Counted from the first letter of the stretch, positions 30,155 through 38,588 are shown. The stretch is DNA of 64,000 nt from Arthrobacter sp. ISL-5 (GCF_018613835.1 NZ_JAGGPM010000002.1:1-64000), one strand, 5' to 3'. The notes: generated by a model not told the origin, from the letters alone. Program-made: numbers and translations.

Positions 30155-30197
30155 TTGCCCGGTTTTGCTTGTTATCCGGCCTGCGGCCGGAGGTGCT

Positions 30198-31076
30198 TTA
30201 CTTGCGGCCGCTGAGCTGGAGGACCTGCTTGAAGAGTCCCGAGTGGTCGAGTCTGCCGTCGCCCTGGTTGACGGTGGCGGCGACGAGCTGTGCGACGACG
30301 GCGCCGAGCGGGATGGCGACGTTGGCTTCGCGGGCGGCGGAACTGACGATGCCCAGATCCTTGTGGTGCAGGGCCAGGCGGAAGCCGGGGTCGAAGTTGC
30401 GGTCGAGCATCTTCTGGCCCTTCTGGTCCAGGACCTTGGAGCCGGCAAGGCCCCCGCCGAGGACCTTGAGGGCGGCGTCGGTGTCCACGCCGTAGGCCTC
30501 AAGGAAGGCGATGGCCTCGCCGAGGACCTCAATGTTGACCGCGACGATCAGCTGGTTGGCCGCCTTGACGGTCTGGCCGGAGCCGGACGGGCCGACGTGG
30601 ACGATGGTCTTGCCGACGGCGTTCAGGACGTCCTGGGCTGCCTCGAAGTCGGCCGCGTCGCCGCCGACCATGATGGAGAGGGCGGCATCGATGGCGCCCT
30701 GCTCGCCGCCGGAGACCGGTGCGTCAAGGGGGCGGATGCCTGCTGCGCGGGCGTCGTCGGAGAGGCGCTTGGCGACGTCCGGGCGGATGCTGCTCGCGTC
30801 GATCCAGAGGGTGCCCTGCTTGGCGTTGGCGAAAACGCCGTCGGGGCCGCTGACGACGCCCTCAACATCGGGGGAGTCCGGCACCATGGTGATGACGACG
30901 TCGGCGTCCTTGACGGCGTCGGCGATGCTCGTGGCGCCCTTGCCGCCTTCGGTGACGAGCTTGTCGATCTTGTCCTGGCTGCGGTTGAAGCCGGTGACGG
31001 TGTGCCCGGCCTTGACGAGGTTGATGGCCATTGGCAGGCCCATGATGCCGAGTCCGATGACTGAAACGTTGCTCAT
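30198..31076 (-). CDS. glxR: 2-hydroxy-3-oxopropionate (tartronate semialdehyde) reductase
   Basis: A 292-residue beta-hydroxyacid dehydrogenase. The NAD(P) motif GLGIMGLPMAINL is at residues 7-19, the substrate-binding DAPVSGGEQGA near 122, and the catalytic lysine region GSGQTVKAANQ near 165. It reduces tartronate semialdehyde to glycerate. It lies between hyi and gcl in the classical glyoxylate operon order. Confidence 0.93.
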   Translation of the reverse strand: MSNVSVIGLGIMGLPMAINLVKAGHTVTGFNRSQDKIDKLVTEGGKGATSIADAVKDADVVITMVPDSPDVEGVVSGPDGVFANAKQGTLWIDASSIRPDVAKRLSDDARAAGIRPLDAPVSGGEQGAIDAALSIMVGGDAADFEAAQDVLNAVGKTIVHVGPSGSGQTVKAANQLIVAVNIEVLGEAIAFLEAYGVDTDAALKVLGGGLAGSKVLDQKGQKMLDRNFDPGFRLALHHKDLGIVSSAAREANVAIPLGAVVAQLVAATVNQGDGRLDHSGLFKQVLQLSGRK

Positions 31077-31120
31077 GATGGTTCCTTACTGAAGTCTGTG
31101 CGGAGATTGAGTTAGCCGGA

Positions 31121-31186
31121 CCCAACTAGGTCGCAGTAGATGTCGTTTTGAGGGCTCTAAACGACATCTACTGCTACCCAGTTGGG
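31121..31186. repeat. 28-bp imperfect inverted repeat between hyi and glxR
   Basis: Arms 31121-31148 and 31159-31186 match at 26 of 28 positions around a 10-nt loop. The core GCAGTAGATGTCGTTT is exact in both arms. It fills most of the 118-nt gap between two genes of the same operon. The long, nearly perfect stem looks like a dispersed intergenic palindromic element rather than an operator. Confidence 0.75.
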
Positions 31187-31194
31187 CTAGGGGA

Positions 31195-31995
31195 CTATCC
31201 GGCGGCGTGCTCGCGGATGGCCCAGCTGAAGGCCGTTTCCGCCGGCTCCTTGTACTCGAGGCCGATGTAGCCCTCGTAGCCGAGTTCGCGGCTGCGGGCG
31301 ATCCACTCGCCGAGGGGAAGCTCGCCGGTTCCGGGAGCCCCGCGGCCGGGGCTGTCGGCGATCTGGATGTGGCCGAAGTCCTTGGCGTGGTTTTCGATGA
31401 CGGCGGCGACGTCGTCCCCGTTGACCGCCAGGTGGTAGAAGTCGGCGAGGAGCTTGATGTTGTCGACGCCGGACTCCGCCTTGACGCGGGCGATCACCTT
31501 GAGTGCGTCGTCGGCTGTGAGGAGCGGGTACTTGGGTGCGCCGCTGACCGGTTCGAGGAGGACGGTGCCGCCGATGCGGGCGACGCCGGCGGCCGCCGCC
31601 GCCAGGTTTTCGGCGCCGATGGCGTCCTGCTTTTCGGCGGATTCGCCGTCCACGCGGTTGCCGTAGAGGGCGTTGAATGCCTTGCAGCCGAGGCGCTCGC
31701 CGATTCCTGCGACGACGTCGATGTTGTCGCGGAATTCCGCAGAGCGGGCGGGCCAGGAGGTGAGGCCGCGGTCGCCGCCGGGCATGTTTCCGGCGTTGAA
31801 GTTCAGGCCGGAGAGCTGGACGCCGGCGTCGGTGACGGCGCGCTCGAAGGCGGTGACCTGGGCATCGGTGGGGACGGAGGTTTCGAAGGGCCACCAGAAC
31901 TCGACGGCGTCAAAGCCGGCAGCCTTCGCTGCGGCGGGGCGCTCGAGCAAGGGCAGCTCCGTCAGGAGGATGGAGCAGTTCACTGTGTACGTCAT
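31195..31995 (-). CDS. hyi: hydroxypyruvate isomerase
   Basis: A 266-residue TIM-barrel isomerase of the xylose-isomerase-like superfamily. It starts MTYTVNCSILLTELPLLERP and has the metal/acid residues in VLLEPVSG (Glu near 146), LLADFYHLAVNG, and GYIGLEYKEP (Glu near 244). It interconverts hydroxypyruvate and tartronate semialdehyde. The ATG at 31995 has GGAAGGA 6 nt upstream; a longer in-frame extension reaches back through the operator region and is not credible. It is the first gene of the glyoxylate/allantoin operon. Confidence 0.93.
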   Translation of the reverse strand: MTYTVNCSILLTELPLLERPAAAKAAGFDAVEFWWPFETSVPTDAQVTAFERAVTDAGVQLSGLNFNAGNMPGGDRGLTSWPARSAEFRDNIDVVAGIGERLGCKAFNALYGNRVDGESAEKQDAIGAENLAAAAAGVARIGGTVLLEPVSGAPKYPLLTADDALKVIARVKAESGVDNIKLLADFYHLAVNGDDVAAVIENHAKDFGHIQIADSPGRGAPGTGELPLGEWIARSRELGYEGYIGLEYKEPAETAFSWAIREHAAG

Positions 31996-32054
31996 CGTAG
32001 GTCCTTCCGAGGAGGGGCTTTGATCTATCTTCCCTGCTAGCTTGGCTCTTACGA

Positions 32055-32092
32055 GATTCCGCTTTGTGGAATTTAGATTCTGCTTTATGAAA
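32055..32092. promoter_or_regulatory. two tandem IclR-like operators upstream of hyi
   Basis: GATTCCGCTTTGTGGAA (32055-32071) and GATTCTGCTTTATGAAA (32076-32092) are near-identical 17-mers with a 21-bp period, two helical turns. The first contains the near-palindrome TTCCGCTTTGTGGAA (32057-32071), the shape of IclR-family sites such as AllR-type repressors. They begin 60 bp upstream of the hyi ATG. The only IclR gene in the window is 28 kb away, so the true regulator may lie elsewhere. Confidence 0.6.
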
Positions 32093-32376
32093 AGTTTAGG
32101 GAAGGTGGGGGTGGGAGTCAAGGGGGTGGGTACGGGAAAGGGAGTTTGGGATACCAAGCCTGCCGGATGATCAGACCGAGAAGGCGATCGATTGTCCCGA
32201 ACCTGCGCTGCTGAGTGCGAGCGGGCTGCGGGTCTGGACGCCCTTCCGTCTTGTTTCGTGTTTCGGGACGGCACGACGGCTGTTGAGTGAGCGGAAAAGC
32301 CGCACCCCAAGTGATCCAGGGGTTGATCGGTAAGATGAGCTTTCGGTCTAAGTTGGCGTCCATTTGGGGGTAAGCG
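32093..32376. other. intergenic, no supported gene
   Basis: About 280 bp between the hyi operators and the cassette at 32377. GC content falls noticeably here compared with both sides. I see no ORF with a ribosome site, and no clear -35/-10 pair for the cassette. It must carry the cassette promoter if that is an independent unit. Confidence 0.5.
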
Positions 32377-32829
32377 GTGCGGGTAATCGGAGTAAGGAAT
32401 CACGCTGAAAAGCTCGGGTGGGTGATCACAGAAGGCGATCACAGGGCAAGTGTGCAGATTCTGCACTCGAAAGAAGTGAGTCTTCCGGCTGATGATCGCG
32501 CGGGCCAATTGGCCTGGGTTCGGCGGGAAATCCTAGCCATTCTGACCAAACACGCGGTCGACAGGGCATCACTTCGATTGGCGGAGTCTGGACGGTCGGG
32601 CGCGCCGAACTATGGCAGGGCCGAAGTGGACGGTGTCGTCCAGGCAGCACTGGCGGAGTTGCATATTCCGGTCAAGGGCTACAAAAGTGCCACAGTCCGC
32701 AGCGCATTTGGCAAGACGCAGGCCTTGGCCGAGGCGGCCATGGAACTGGTTCCATGCATTGCCAGCACGGCAAAACTACGTCGCGAACAATTGGCTGTCG
32801 CCGTAGCGCAGTATCCCGCAGGCGCCTAA
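32377..32829 (+). CDS. RuvC-like RNase H-fold protein with altered catalytic residues
   Basis: A 150-residue protein I place in the RuvC/RNase H fold by layout. The N-terminal strand RVIGVRNHAEKLGWVI matches the G-[ID]-P-G-x-x-x-x-G-W pattern of RuvC, LRLAESG near 70 matches the second acidic strand, and the C-terminal TAKLRREQLAVAVAQ matches the terminal D-A-x-A-x-A helix. Position 7, normally a catalytic Asp, is Arg; E70 is kept; the terminal acid pair is reduced to Glu near 137. It may be a binding-only protein or a variant nuclease. It starts at GTG 32377. It ends 5 nt before a protein kinase gene. DUF3010-type proteins have a similar layout. The fold assignment is by eye. Confidence 0.6.
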   Translation: MRVIGVRNHAEKLGWVITEGDHRASVQILHSKEVSLPADDRAGQLAWVRREILAILTKHAVDRASLRLAESGRSGAPNYGRAEVDGVVQAALAELHIPVKGYKSATVRSAFGKTQALAEAAMELVPCIASTAKLRREQLAVAVAQYPAGA

Positions 32830-32834
32830 GTCGA

Positions 32835-33848
32835 ATGGCATACCGTCAGATTCGGCGCCTGGGTGCCGGCTACTTCGGAGAGGTATGGCTTGAAGAGGAT
32901 GAGGGTCTTGGTCGTTTGTGCGCAGCAAAGTACTTAGAACCTTCGCGCTTGGCTCCTGGGTCATTCCCTTATGCTGAAGCTCAGGCCATGATGGCTGCCA
33001 AGCATGAAAACGTCGTGCAAATCTTTTCGGCCGAAGAAACCGACGGAGTCCCAGTCATCCGTATGGAGTATTTGGAGGCAGGCAGCGTCGAGGATCGCTA
33101 TAGCGGATTGCCCATCGCAGTTAGAGATGCCGTGCGGTTAATGGAGGAAGCGTGTCGGGGGGTGGAGCACCTCCATTCCCGGGGCCTGTTGCATCGTGAC
33201 ATAAAGCCAGGCAACCTACTTCTTCAAGCAGGCGGCGCGGTAAAACTGAGCGACTTCGGGTTGTCCTGTTTCACTAACGGATCGTCAGTCGTGCCGCCGT
33301 GGTCTTATACCGCTCATCTTCCGCCTGAGGCCCTGGAAGCTGACCGGGGAATAGACTCCGCTGTCGGTGACGTATACGCGCTCGGAATCACCGCTTATCG
33401 CCTACTGAACGGCGATCGAGAATTTGAATCCTTCCGAGCGTCAATCGCCTCAAAAGGAAGCGTGGTTCCTGACGGCTGGCTGCCGCATGTTCATCCCAGG
33501 CTTAGGCGAGTCGTTCGGAAGGCGATGCACGCGCAGCCGGCGTCCCGATATCAGTCTGCGTGGGATTTCCGGCATGGGCTCGAGGCCGCTCGTCCTGTCG
33601 TCTCTTGGGTCCCGGAAGGGCCCGCGGAGGGACAGTCTTGGGCGGGGTGGGCAGAGATTGGGGACGTGGCGTGGCGTGCGGCAATTGAACCTGCCGCCCG
33701 CAACCGATGGGCATTCAAGGTAGAGCGGGCCTTAAATGGAAAGGGATGGCGAAGGATCGTAAGAGATTGCGACTCGTTTCCCGGCCTACCGGGTGCCACG
33801 GGCCATGCAGCTTCGGTGCTCGGTCGCATAGCCGAAGCAGGACGATAA
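32835..33848 (+). CDS. Hanks-type serine/threonine protein kinase, soluble, paired with the RuvC-like gene
   Basis: A 337-residue kinase. All catalytic motifs are intact: the glycine loop LGAGYFGEVW (residues 9-18), K32 in CAAKYL, the HRDIKPGN loop (120-127), DFG at 140-142 and a PPE at 163-165. There is no transmembrane helix and no PASTA domain, unlike housekeeping PknB. The C-terminal ~80 residues (from about 255) are Trp-rich and match no domain I know. The ATG lies 5 nt after the previous stop with no ribosome site of its own, so translation is probably coupled. Lower GC and rarer codons than the flanks suggest transfer. Function unknown; signalling or defence is possible. Confidence 0.85.
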   Translation: MAYRQIRRLGAGYFGEVWLEEDEGLGRLCAAKYLEPSRLAPGSFPYAEAQAMMAAKHENVVQIFSAEETDGVPVIRMEYLEAGSVEDRYSGLPIAVRDAVRLMEEACRGVEHLHSRGLLHRDIKPGNLLLQAGGAVKLSDFGLSCFTNGSSVVPPWSYTAHLPPEALEADRGIDSAVGDVYALGITAYRLLNGDREFESFRASIASKGSVVPDGWLPHVHPRLRRVVRKAMHAQPASRYQSAWDFRHGLEAARPVVSWVPEGPAEGQSWAGWAEIGDVAWRAAIEPAARNRWAFKVERALNGKGWRRIVRDCDSFPGLPGATGHAASVLGRIAEAGR

Positions 33849-34223
33849 TACTTTATGTGCCCCCGCGGGTGGGTCGCGTTAACGAAAGTTGTCTCAACAT
33901 GGCAGCAGCCGTAGCGGAGGGACGAACTCTCAGGACGCCAGCGAGGCTAAATACCCATAGCCAAAATAGGTTCAGGCCGAGGGAGTATGGAGTTTCATAA
34001 CGCTCCATTTCTTCCGGGAGACCAAGGACCTCTCGCTGTCCAGAACCACGGTGTTGTAAGTAGAATTGACGTGGGGCCGACGGCAAGAGCCCTGGCAAGC
34101 CCGGGGTGCCTTCCCAACCGCCGCCGGCCCTTATGATTGCGGCGCGAACGCCGCAACATTCCGATCCGGTCACGCTGCGCCCGGAGATCTTCCCGCCTGA
34201 ACAAGTGCATGTGACCATGGGGC
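33849..34223. other. intergenic, low-GC start, no supported gene
   Basis: About 375 bp follow the kinase stop. Frames exist on both strands but none has a ribosome site, a recognisable domain or consistent codon use. The segment AACTCTCAGGAC near 33926 recalls part of a glycine riboswitch but the rest of that structure is missing. GC returns to genomic level towards 34100. Confidence 0.45.
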
Positions 34224-34430
34224 ATGAGCGAAGAACTGATGGCGGCGGCACCCTCCGGCGGTGGCGCTCCCCGCAATCGAACGGCCGGAATGTTCCATCC
34301 CGAAGGCTCCGAGGCAACACGGCAACTGCGCGAGCAGGCTCGGCGCCGTCGGGAAGCAGAAGCGAAACTGCAGCTGCACCTGACGCAAACCCGCAACAAG
34401 CCCGCCGGAGCACCTGACCCGGCACTCTGA
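34224..34430 (+). CDS. possible small charged protein of unknown function
   Basis: A 68-residue frame rich in Arg, Glu and Gln whose second half (ATRQLREQARRRREAEAKLQ, to about residue 50) is predicted to be one amphipathic helix. Codon use is in line with the genome. The ribosome site is weak (GGGG). No family is recognised; similar short basic-helical proteins occur in actinobacteria. It could be a non-coding coincidence. Confidence 0.35.
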   Translation: MSEELMAAAPSGGGAPRNRTAGMFHPEGSEATRQLREQARRRREAEAKLQLHLTQTRNKPAGAPDPAL

Positions 34431-34498
34431 CAAGGGCCGCTCCGACGGCCAGCCGAAGCAGGCCACAACACCTCATATTTACAGCCGAAATCCACCCA

Positions 34499-34533
34499 GA
34501 TCACGGCGGCACCGTCACGGAGCCGCCGTGATC
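34499..34533. terminator. hairpin downstream of the UDP-glucose dehydrogenase gene
   Basis: A perfect 12-bp stem (GATCACGGCGGC at 34499-34510 with 34522-34533) and an 11-nt loop lie just after the stop of the leftward glycan operon and after the small rightward ORF. There is no T tract. It is probably a shared terminator. Confidence 0.65.
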
Positions 34534-34555
34534 GCTGTTCCAGCTGAAACCCCTC

Positions 34556-36106
34556 CTACACGCCCAGCGACGCATCCCGTGACGCCGGTTCAAACGGCTG
34601 GGAAGCCGGTGCCCGCGCCGGCAGGCGGGTGGGTGCTCCGAGGGCGCGGTAGTCCCAGCCGGCCGCCCGGTAGGCGTCGGCGTCCAGCGCGTGCCGGCCG
34701 TCCACGATGTTGCGGAGCTGCACCAGCTCGCCGAGTGCGGCGGGATCTGCGCGGCGGAACACGTCCCATTCGGTCAGGAGCGCCACGATCTCTGCGCCGG
34801 TCACGGCGGCCTCGAGCGAGCCGGCGTAGGCCAGGTCCGGGTAGCTCCGGCGGGCGTTGTCCATGGCCTTGGGGTCGTACACGGTCACCCTGGCCCCGGC
34901 CTGATGGAGCATGCGGGCAACATCCAGCGCCGGGGCGTCCCGGATATCGTCGGAATCGGGCTTGAAGGCGGCGCCCAGGACAGTGACGTGCACGCCGGTC
35001 AGGTCCCCGCAGGCCATTTCGGTGATGAGGTCCACGGTGCGCTGGCGCCGCCGCTGGTTGATGGCATCCACTTCCTGCAGGAACCCGACCGCCTGCCCGA
35101 CGCCGAGTTCCCTGGCCCGGTGGGTGAAGGCGCGGATGTCCTTCGGGAGGCAGCCCCCGCCAAAGCCAAGGCCCGGCTTGAGGAAGCGGCCGCCGATGCG
35201 CGTGTCGTAGGACAGCGCCCTGGCCAGATCGTTGACGTCGGCACCGGTCGCCTCGCACACCTCCGCCATCGCGTTGATGTAGGAGATCTTGGTGGCGAGG
35301 AAGGAGTTCGCGGCTGCCTTCACCAGTTCGGCGGTGGCGAGGTCGGTGACCACCACCGGAGTGCCCTGGGCGATGATCGGCGCGTAACAGGTGGCCAGCC
35401 GCTCCCGGGCCCACTCGGAGGCAACTCCGAACACCAGCCGGTCCGGGTGCAGGGTGTCCTCCACCGCGTGCCCTTCGCTCAGGAACTCCGGGTTCCACGC
35501 CAGCTCAGCGAGCCCGCCGGCGGGAGCGCTTGACTGGACGAACGCCGTCAGGCCTGCCGCCGTGCCGATCGGAACGGTGGACTTTCCCGCGACCAGGCAG
35601 TGCCGGTCCAGGTGCGGCGCCAGGCGGGCGAGGGCCGAGTGCACGAAGCGGAGGTCGGCGGCCGGGGAGTCTGCCTCCTGCGGGGTGCCGACGCACACGA
35701 AGTGAATGTCGGCGCCGCGGGCCACGGAGAAGTCGCTGGTAAACGTCAGCCTGCCGCTTTCCAGCATTATCTGCAGGAGCTTCTTGAGGCCCGGTTCGAA
35801 GAACGGAGGCTTTCCGCGGGACAGCGAGTCCACCTTGGCCTCGTCGACGTCGATCCCCACCACCCGGTGGCCCAGGAGCGCCATGCACACGGCGTGCGTG
35901 GTGCCCAGATACCCTGTGCCGATGACGGTCAGGGAAAGGCCTGCGGGACGGGAGCCGTTTCCGGACGGACCGGAACCGTTTCCGGACGGACCGGAGCCGT
36001 TACCTGACGGGCCGGCGGCAGTGGCGGCCACGTCAGTAGGGGCGGGAGGAACGGACGACGGCGGGACGGACGGGGCGACGTAATCTCCCCATCGGGAATT
36101 GCTCAT
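34556..36106 (-). CDS. UDP-glucose/GDP-mannose dehydrogenase family protein
   Basis: A 516-residue nucleotide-sugar dehydrogenase. After an N-terminal low-complexity extension of about 57 residues (three Gly-Pro-Ser-Gly-Asn-Gly-Ser repeats from 21-bp DNA units around 35964-36005), the NAD motif VIGTGYLGTTHAVCMALLG begins. The catalytic cysteine is C319 in GFGGGCLPKDI, and the UDP-binding domain with AFKPDSDDIRD is complete. It would make UDP-glucuronate or a relative for the glycosyltransferases encoded upstream in the operon. The ATG overlaps the previous stop (ATGA). Confidence 0.92.
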   Translation of the reverse strand: MSNSRWGDYVAPSVPPSSVPPAPTDVAATAAGPSGNGSGPSGNGSGPSGNGSRPAGLSLTVIGTGYLGTTHAVCMALLGHRVVGIDVDEAKVDSLSRGKPPFFEPGLKKLLQIMLESGRLTFTSDFSVARGADIHFVCVGTPQEADSPAADLRFVHSALARLAPHLDRHCLVAGKSTVPIGTAAGLTAFVQSSAPAGGLAELAWNPEFLSEGHAVEDTLHPDRLVFGVASEWARERLATCYAPIIAQGTPVVVTDLATAELVKAAANSFLATKISYINAMAEVCEATGADVNDLARALSYDTRIGGRFLKPGLGFGGGCLPKDIRAFTHRARELGVGQAVGFLQEVDAINQRRRQRTVDLITEMACGDLTGVHVTVLGAAFKPDSDDIRDAPALDVARMLHQAGARVTVYDPKAMDNARRSYPDLAYAGSLEAAVTGAEIVALLTEWDVFRRADPAALGELVQLRNIVDGRHALDADAYRAAGWDYRALGAPTRLPARAPASQPFEPASRDASLGV

Positions 36107-37269
36107 GTCAGGCTCTGTTCTGTGCTCAATAGGGGGACGGGTTCGCGCCCCGGCGCTCTGCGTTCGGGCGATCGGCGCAGCTCCGGCGAAACCAGGTCCA
36201 TTGATGTCAGGTATCTCACCGCCCAGGATCCCCACGGCGGGCGGAAGGAGTAAATGCAGGCCAGCCGGAGCCGGGCGGAGGCGGCATACGCCTCGAACCG
36301 TTCCGGGCTGACGTGCAGGCGGCTGGCCGCGGACACGATGCTCGCGTGGGCGATCGCAAACCGCTGGGCTGTAAGCAGGTTCTGCCTCCGGCGCAGTTCC
36401 AGGTGCACGTCCAGGTTGGCCAAATCCAGGGCTGCCTCGGCCCTGCAGGCCTCGTCGAAATCCAGCAGCCCCGGCGCTCCGGCGTTGTCCGTGCCCAGTA
36501 TTTGCTTGTCGTGCAGGTCTCCGTGCGCCCACCCTAGGGGATCGTGGGGCCCGGCCAGAAGGCGGGCCGTTACGGCGTCGACCTGTGCCATGAGTGCAGC
36601 GCGTCCCTGCGCAGCCTCGGGGATCCCTTCGCTGTGGAGCAGCCAGCGATCCATCCACCGCCGCACCTTGGCCAGTTCTTCCTCGGCATCGCGCAGCGGA
36701 AGCTGCTCCAGGCTGCCGCGGAAAGCGGAGCCGCTGGCGCGGGCAACAGTTTCTGTCCAGGCCCGCGACCAGTCAGCCCACATGCCGGCAAAGAAGTTGT
36801 CTGTGACGGTGGTCTTGTCCTGGCCGAGCTCATAGTAGGACCGGCCGGCCACGCGGCTGAAGACCAGGACGTCCGGCCGGGCTGCGGTCATGACCGGTGT
36901 CCTGAAGCTGCCGCCGGCCAGGGGCGCGGTGGCCAACACGTGGTTTGTGGTCGCACCAGGCGCCTGTTCAGGCCGGAACACCTTGATGTACGTGTCGCCG
37001 GCACGGAGGACTGCCCGCTTGTGGGCGCGGTGGACCACTGTTTCCCCCTTGGATGACTCGCGTGCGAGGGCGGGCAGCTTGGAGTCGTCCGCGTCTACCG
37101 GGACAAACCGGCCTTCGCGGAAGAACCCGCCCAGAACGCCGGGATGGTCGGGCGACTGCACCTCGAGGACGTAGCGGCCTGCCGAGATGCCGGGCCATGC
37201 TCGGCTCACCAGCCATTGTTTTCCCGCGGGGTCGGTGACGCGGCTGGGGACGGGAGGATGCCAGTTCAT
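36103..37269 (-). CDS. phosphotransferase-fold (APH-like) kinase
   Basis: A 388-residue protein of the aminoglycoside-phosphotransferase/choline-kinase fold. The catalytic loop is WAHGDLHDKQI and the metal site is GLLDFDEA. The usual Asn of HxDxxxxN is Gln, as in maltokinase-type enzymes. An N-terminal ~110-residue domain (WLVSRAWPGISAGRYVLEVQ) recurs in the protein at 59826, its clear paralogue. The ATG at 37269 overlaps the previous stop; it lies within a fully coupled operon. It probably phosphorylates a sugar or lipid-linked sugar; antibiotic resistance is unlikely. Confidence 0.82.
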   Translation of the reverse strand: MNWHPPVPSRVTDPAGKQWLVSRAWPGISAGRYVLEVQSPDHPGVLGGFFREGRFVPVDADDSKLPALARESSKGETVVHRAHKRAVLRAGDTYIKVFRPEQAPGATTNHVLATAPLAGGSFRTPVMTAARPDVLVFSRVAGRSYYELGQDKTTVTDNFFAGMWADWSRAWTETVARASGSAFRGSLEQLPLRDAEEELAKVRRWMDRWLLHSEGIPEAAQGRAALMAQVDAVTARLLAGPHDPLGWAHGDLHDKQILGTDNAGAPGLLDFDEACRAEAALDLANLDVHLELRRRQNLLTAQRFAIAHASIVSAASRLHVSPERFEAYAASARLRLACIYSFRPPWGSWAVRYLTSMDLVSPELRRSPERRAPGREPVPLLSTEQSLT

Positions 37270-38588
37270 GAGATCAGCTCCTTGGCCCGGCGCAGGTGCC
37301 AGGACATGTCGGCGGCCCATTCGGGGGACCGGTCCCGGAAGGGATCAACGCTGCTGTTGAACAGCCGGAAGGCTGCCCAGGCGTCCACGCCCGCTGGGGT
37401 GAACCGCCCGCCCGCCCCGGCGTAGCCCTCGCTGAGCCGGGCGGTTTTCGGGCCCCCGGCACCCCCGGTGCCCCGGGCGGGCCCGGTAGGCCCTCCGGAG
37501 GCCTCGGCGCGCACGGCTTCCTCCGCGGCTGCGAACGATCCCAGATCAGCCTCGGCCACGCCTGTGCGCGCCCGGTCGAAATCTATGAGGCGCACTTCCG
37601 AACCGCCCACCAGCACCTGGTCCGCGGAGAAGTCCCCGTGGACCAGGACGTACTTGGACGCGGTGCCGTCGGTCAGCAGGCGGGTGCGCAGCTCGGCTTC
37701 CATTCGTCGGGCCGGTTCCTCCAGGTCGGGGAGCAGCGACGCAACCATGGTCCGCGTGGCCCGGAGCTGCGCGGCGATTTCGTCCCGCCAGACCTCCGGC
37801 CCGGCCGGGAACCCTCCGAGAGGTATTCCATGCAGCCTGGCCAGGGCTTCCCCTGCGCTGACCGCCCCGGAGTCGTCGTCGAGCCCGGCAAGGTCGCCTC
37901 CGCCCCAGGCCGCGCAGGCGCTGATGCCGTGCTCGAGGCATTCAGCGTCGCCCAGCTGGGTGAGGTGCGGAACGCCGTGCAGGTTCAGCCGCTCCAGGAA
38001 ATGGGCCTGCTGTTCGGCGCCGGCCGGCGTTGCGGCGGCCTTGATGACCACCGGGGCGCCGGAGTTTGGGACGAAAAGAACCAGGCGGCGTTCGGGCTTG
38101 TACCGCAGCACGCTGCCTGCGCCGGCGAGCGTACTGCCGGCGCCGGCCAGCAGCGCGCCCGGCCGGTGCTGGAGGCCGAGCCGTTCCAGGCCGTGTTCGC
38201 GCAGCCAGAGCAGGTTACCGTAGAGGACCCAGTCGTCCTCGACGCCGCCCACCGCCACCAGGTTGTCGTCCTGCCGGGGATCGGGCCGCAGGACCCGGAT
38301 GCCTCCGCTGCGGGACCGCGAGGTGAGTTCGCGACGGAGGAGCTTGGCGTTGCCTGCGGGGGTCCGGGTCATGGCCCAGCCGTAGTCGAAGGCGCCGTTG
38401 CGGATGCGGCGGAAGGCCACCAGCAACGAGGTGCGCGGCTTGTAGCGGACACGGGTCACGCGGACGGTTTCGCCAAGCAGCGAGGACAGCCGGGTGTTGT
38501 CCAGCAGCCAGGGAAGGCCGGGCAACGCATCATCGCGGCTGGCCAGGGAGAGGTCCGGATTCTTGAACTCGGGCTCTGCGGCGGTCAT
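37266..38588 (-). CDS. second phosphotransferase-fold (APH-like) kinase of the glycan operon
   Basis: A 440-residue APH-fold protein. Two similar segments, VRYKPRTSLLVAF (near 46) and LRYKPERRLVLFV (near 166), look like strands of the kinase N-lobe or a partial duplication. The catalytic loop is LVHGDFSADQV and the metal site LIDFDRA, again with Gln in place of the conserved Asn. A Gly/Ala/Pro insertion lies near residues 378-395. Both ends overlap neighbours by 4 nt or less, so it is translated with the ABC transporter. Substrate unknown. Confidence 0.8.
   Translation of the reverse strand: MTAAEPEFKNPDLSLASRDDALPGLPWLLDNTRLSSLLGETVRVTRVRYKPRTSLLVAFRRIRNGAFDYGWAMTRTPAGNAKLLRRELTSRSRSGGIRVLRPDPRQDDNLVAVGGVEDDWVLYGNLLWLREHGLERLGLQHRPGALLAGAGSTLAGAGSVLRYKPERRLVLFVPNSGAPVVIKAAATPAGAEQQAHFLERLNLHGVPHLTQLGDAECLEHGISACAAWGGGDLAGLDDDSGAVSAGEALARLHGIPLGGFPAGPEVWRDEIAAQLRATRTMVASLLPDLEEPARRMEAELRTRLLTDGTASKYVLVHGDFSADQVLVGGSEVRLIDFDRARTGVAEADLGSFAAAEEAVRAEASGGPTGPARGTGGAGGPKTARLSEGYAGAGGRFTPAGVDAWAAFRLFNSSVDPFRDRSPEWAADMSWHLRRAKELIS

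Noticed and set aside
33915..33950. glycine-riboswitch-like segment (ACTCTCAGGAC)
   Set aside because: Only one short conserved stretch is present. The paired helices and the second aptamer are absent, and no glycine gene follows.
33853..34476. 207-codon leftward frame downstream of the kinase
   Set aside because: Cys/Arg-rich composition, no ribosome site, overlaps other frames on both strands, and no domain is recognised.
36103..38588. aminoglycoside resistance genes
   Set aside because: The fold is shared, but the Asn-to-Gln change in the catalytic loop, the extra N-terminal domains and the glycan-operon context argue for sugar or lipid kinases.
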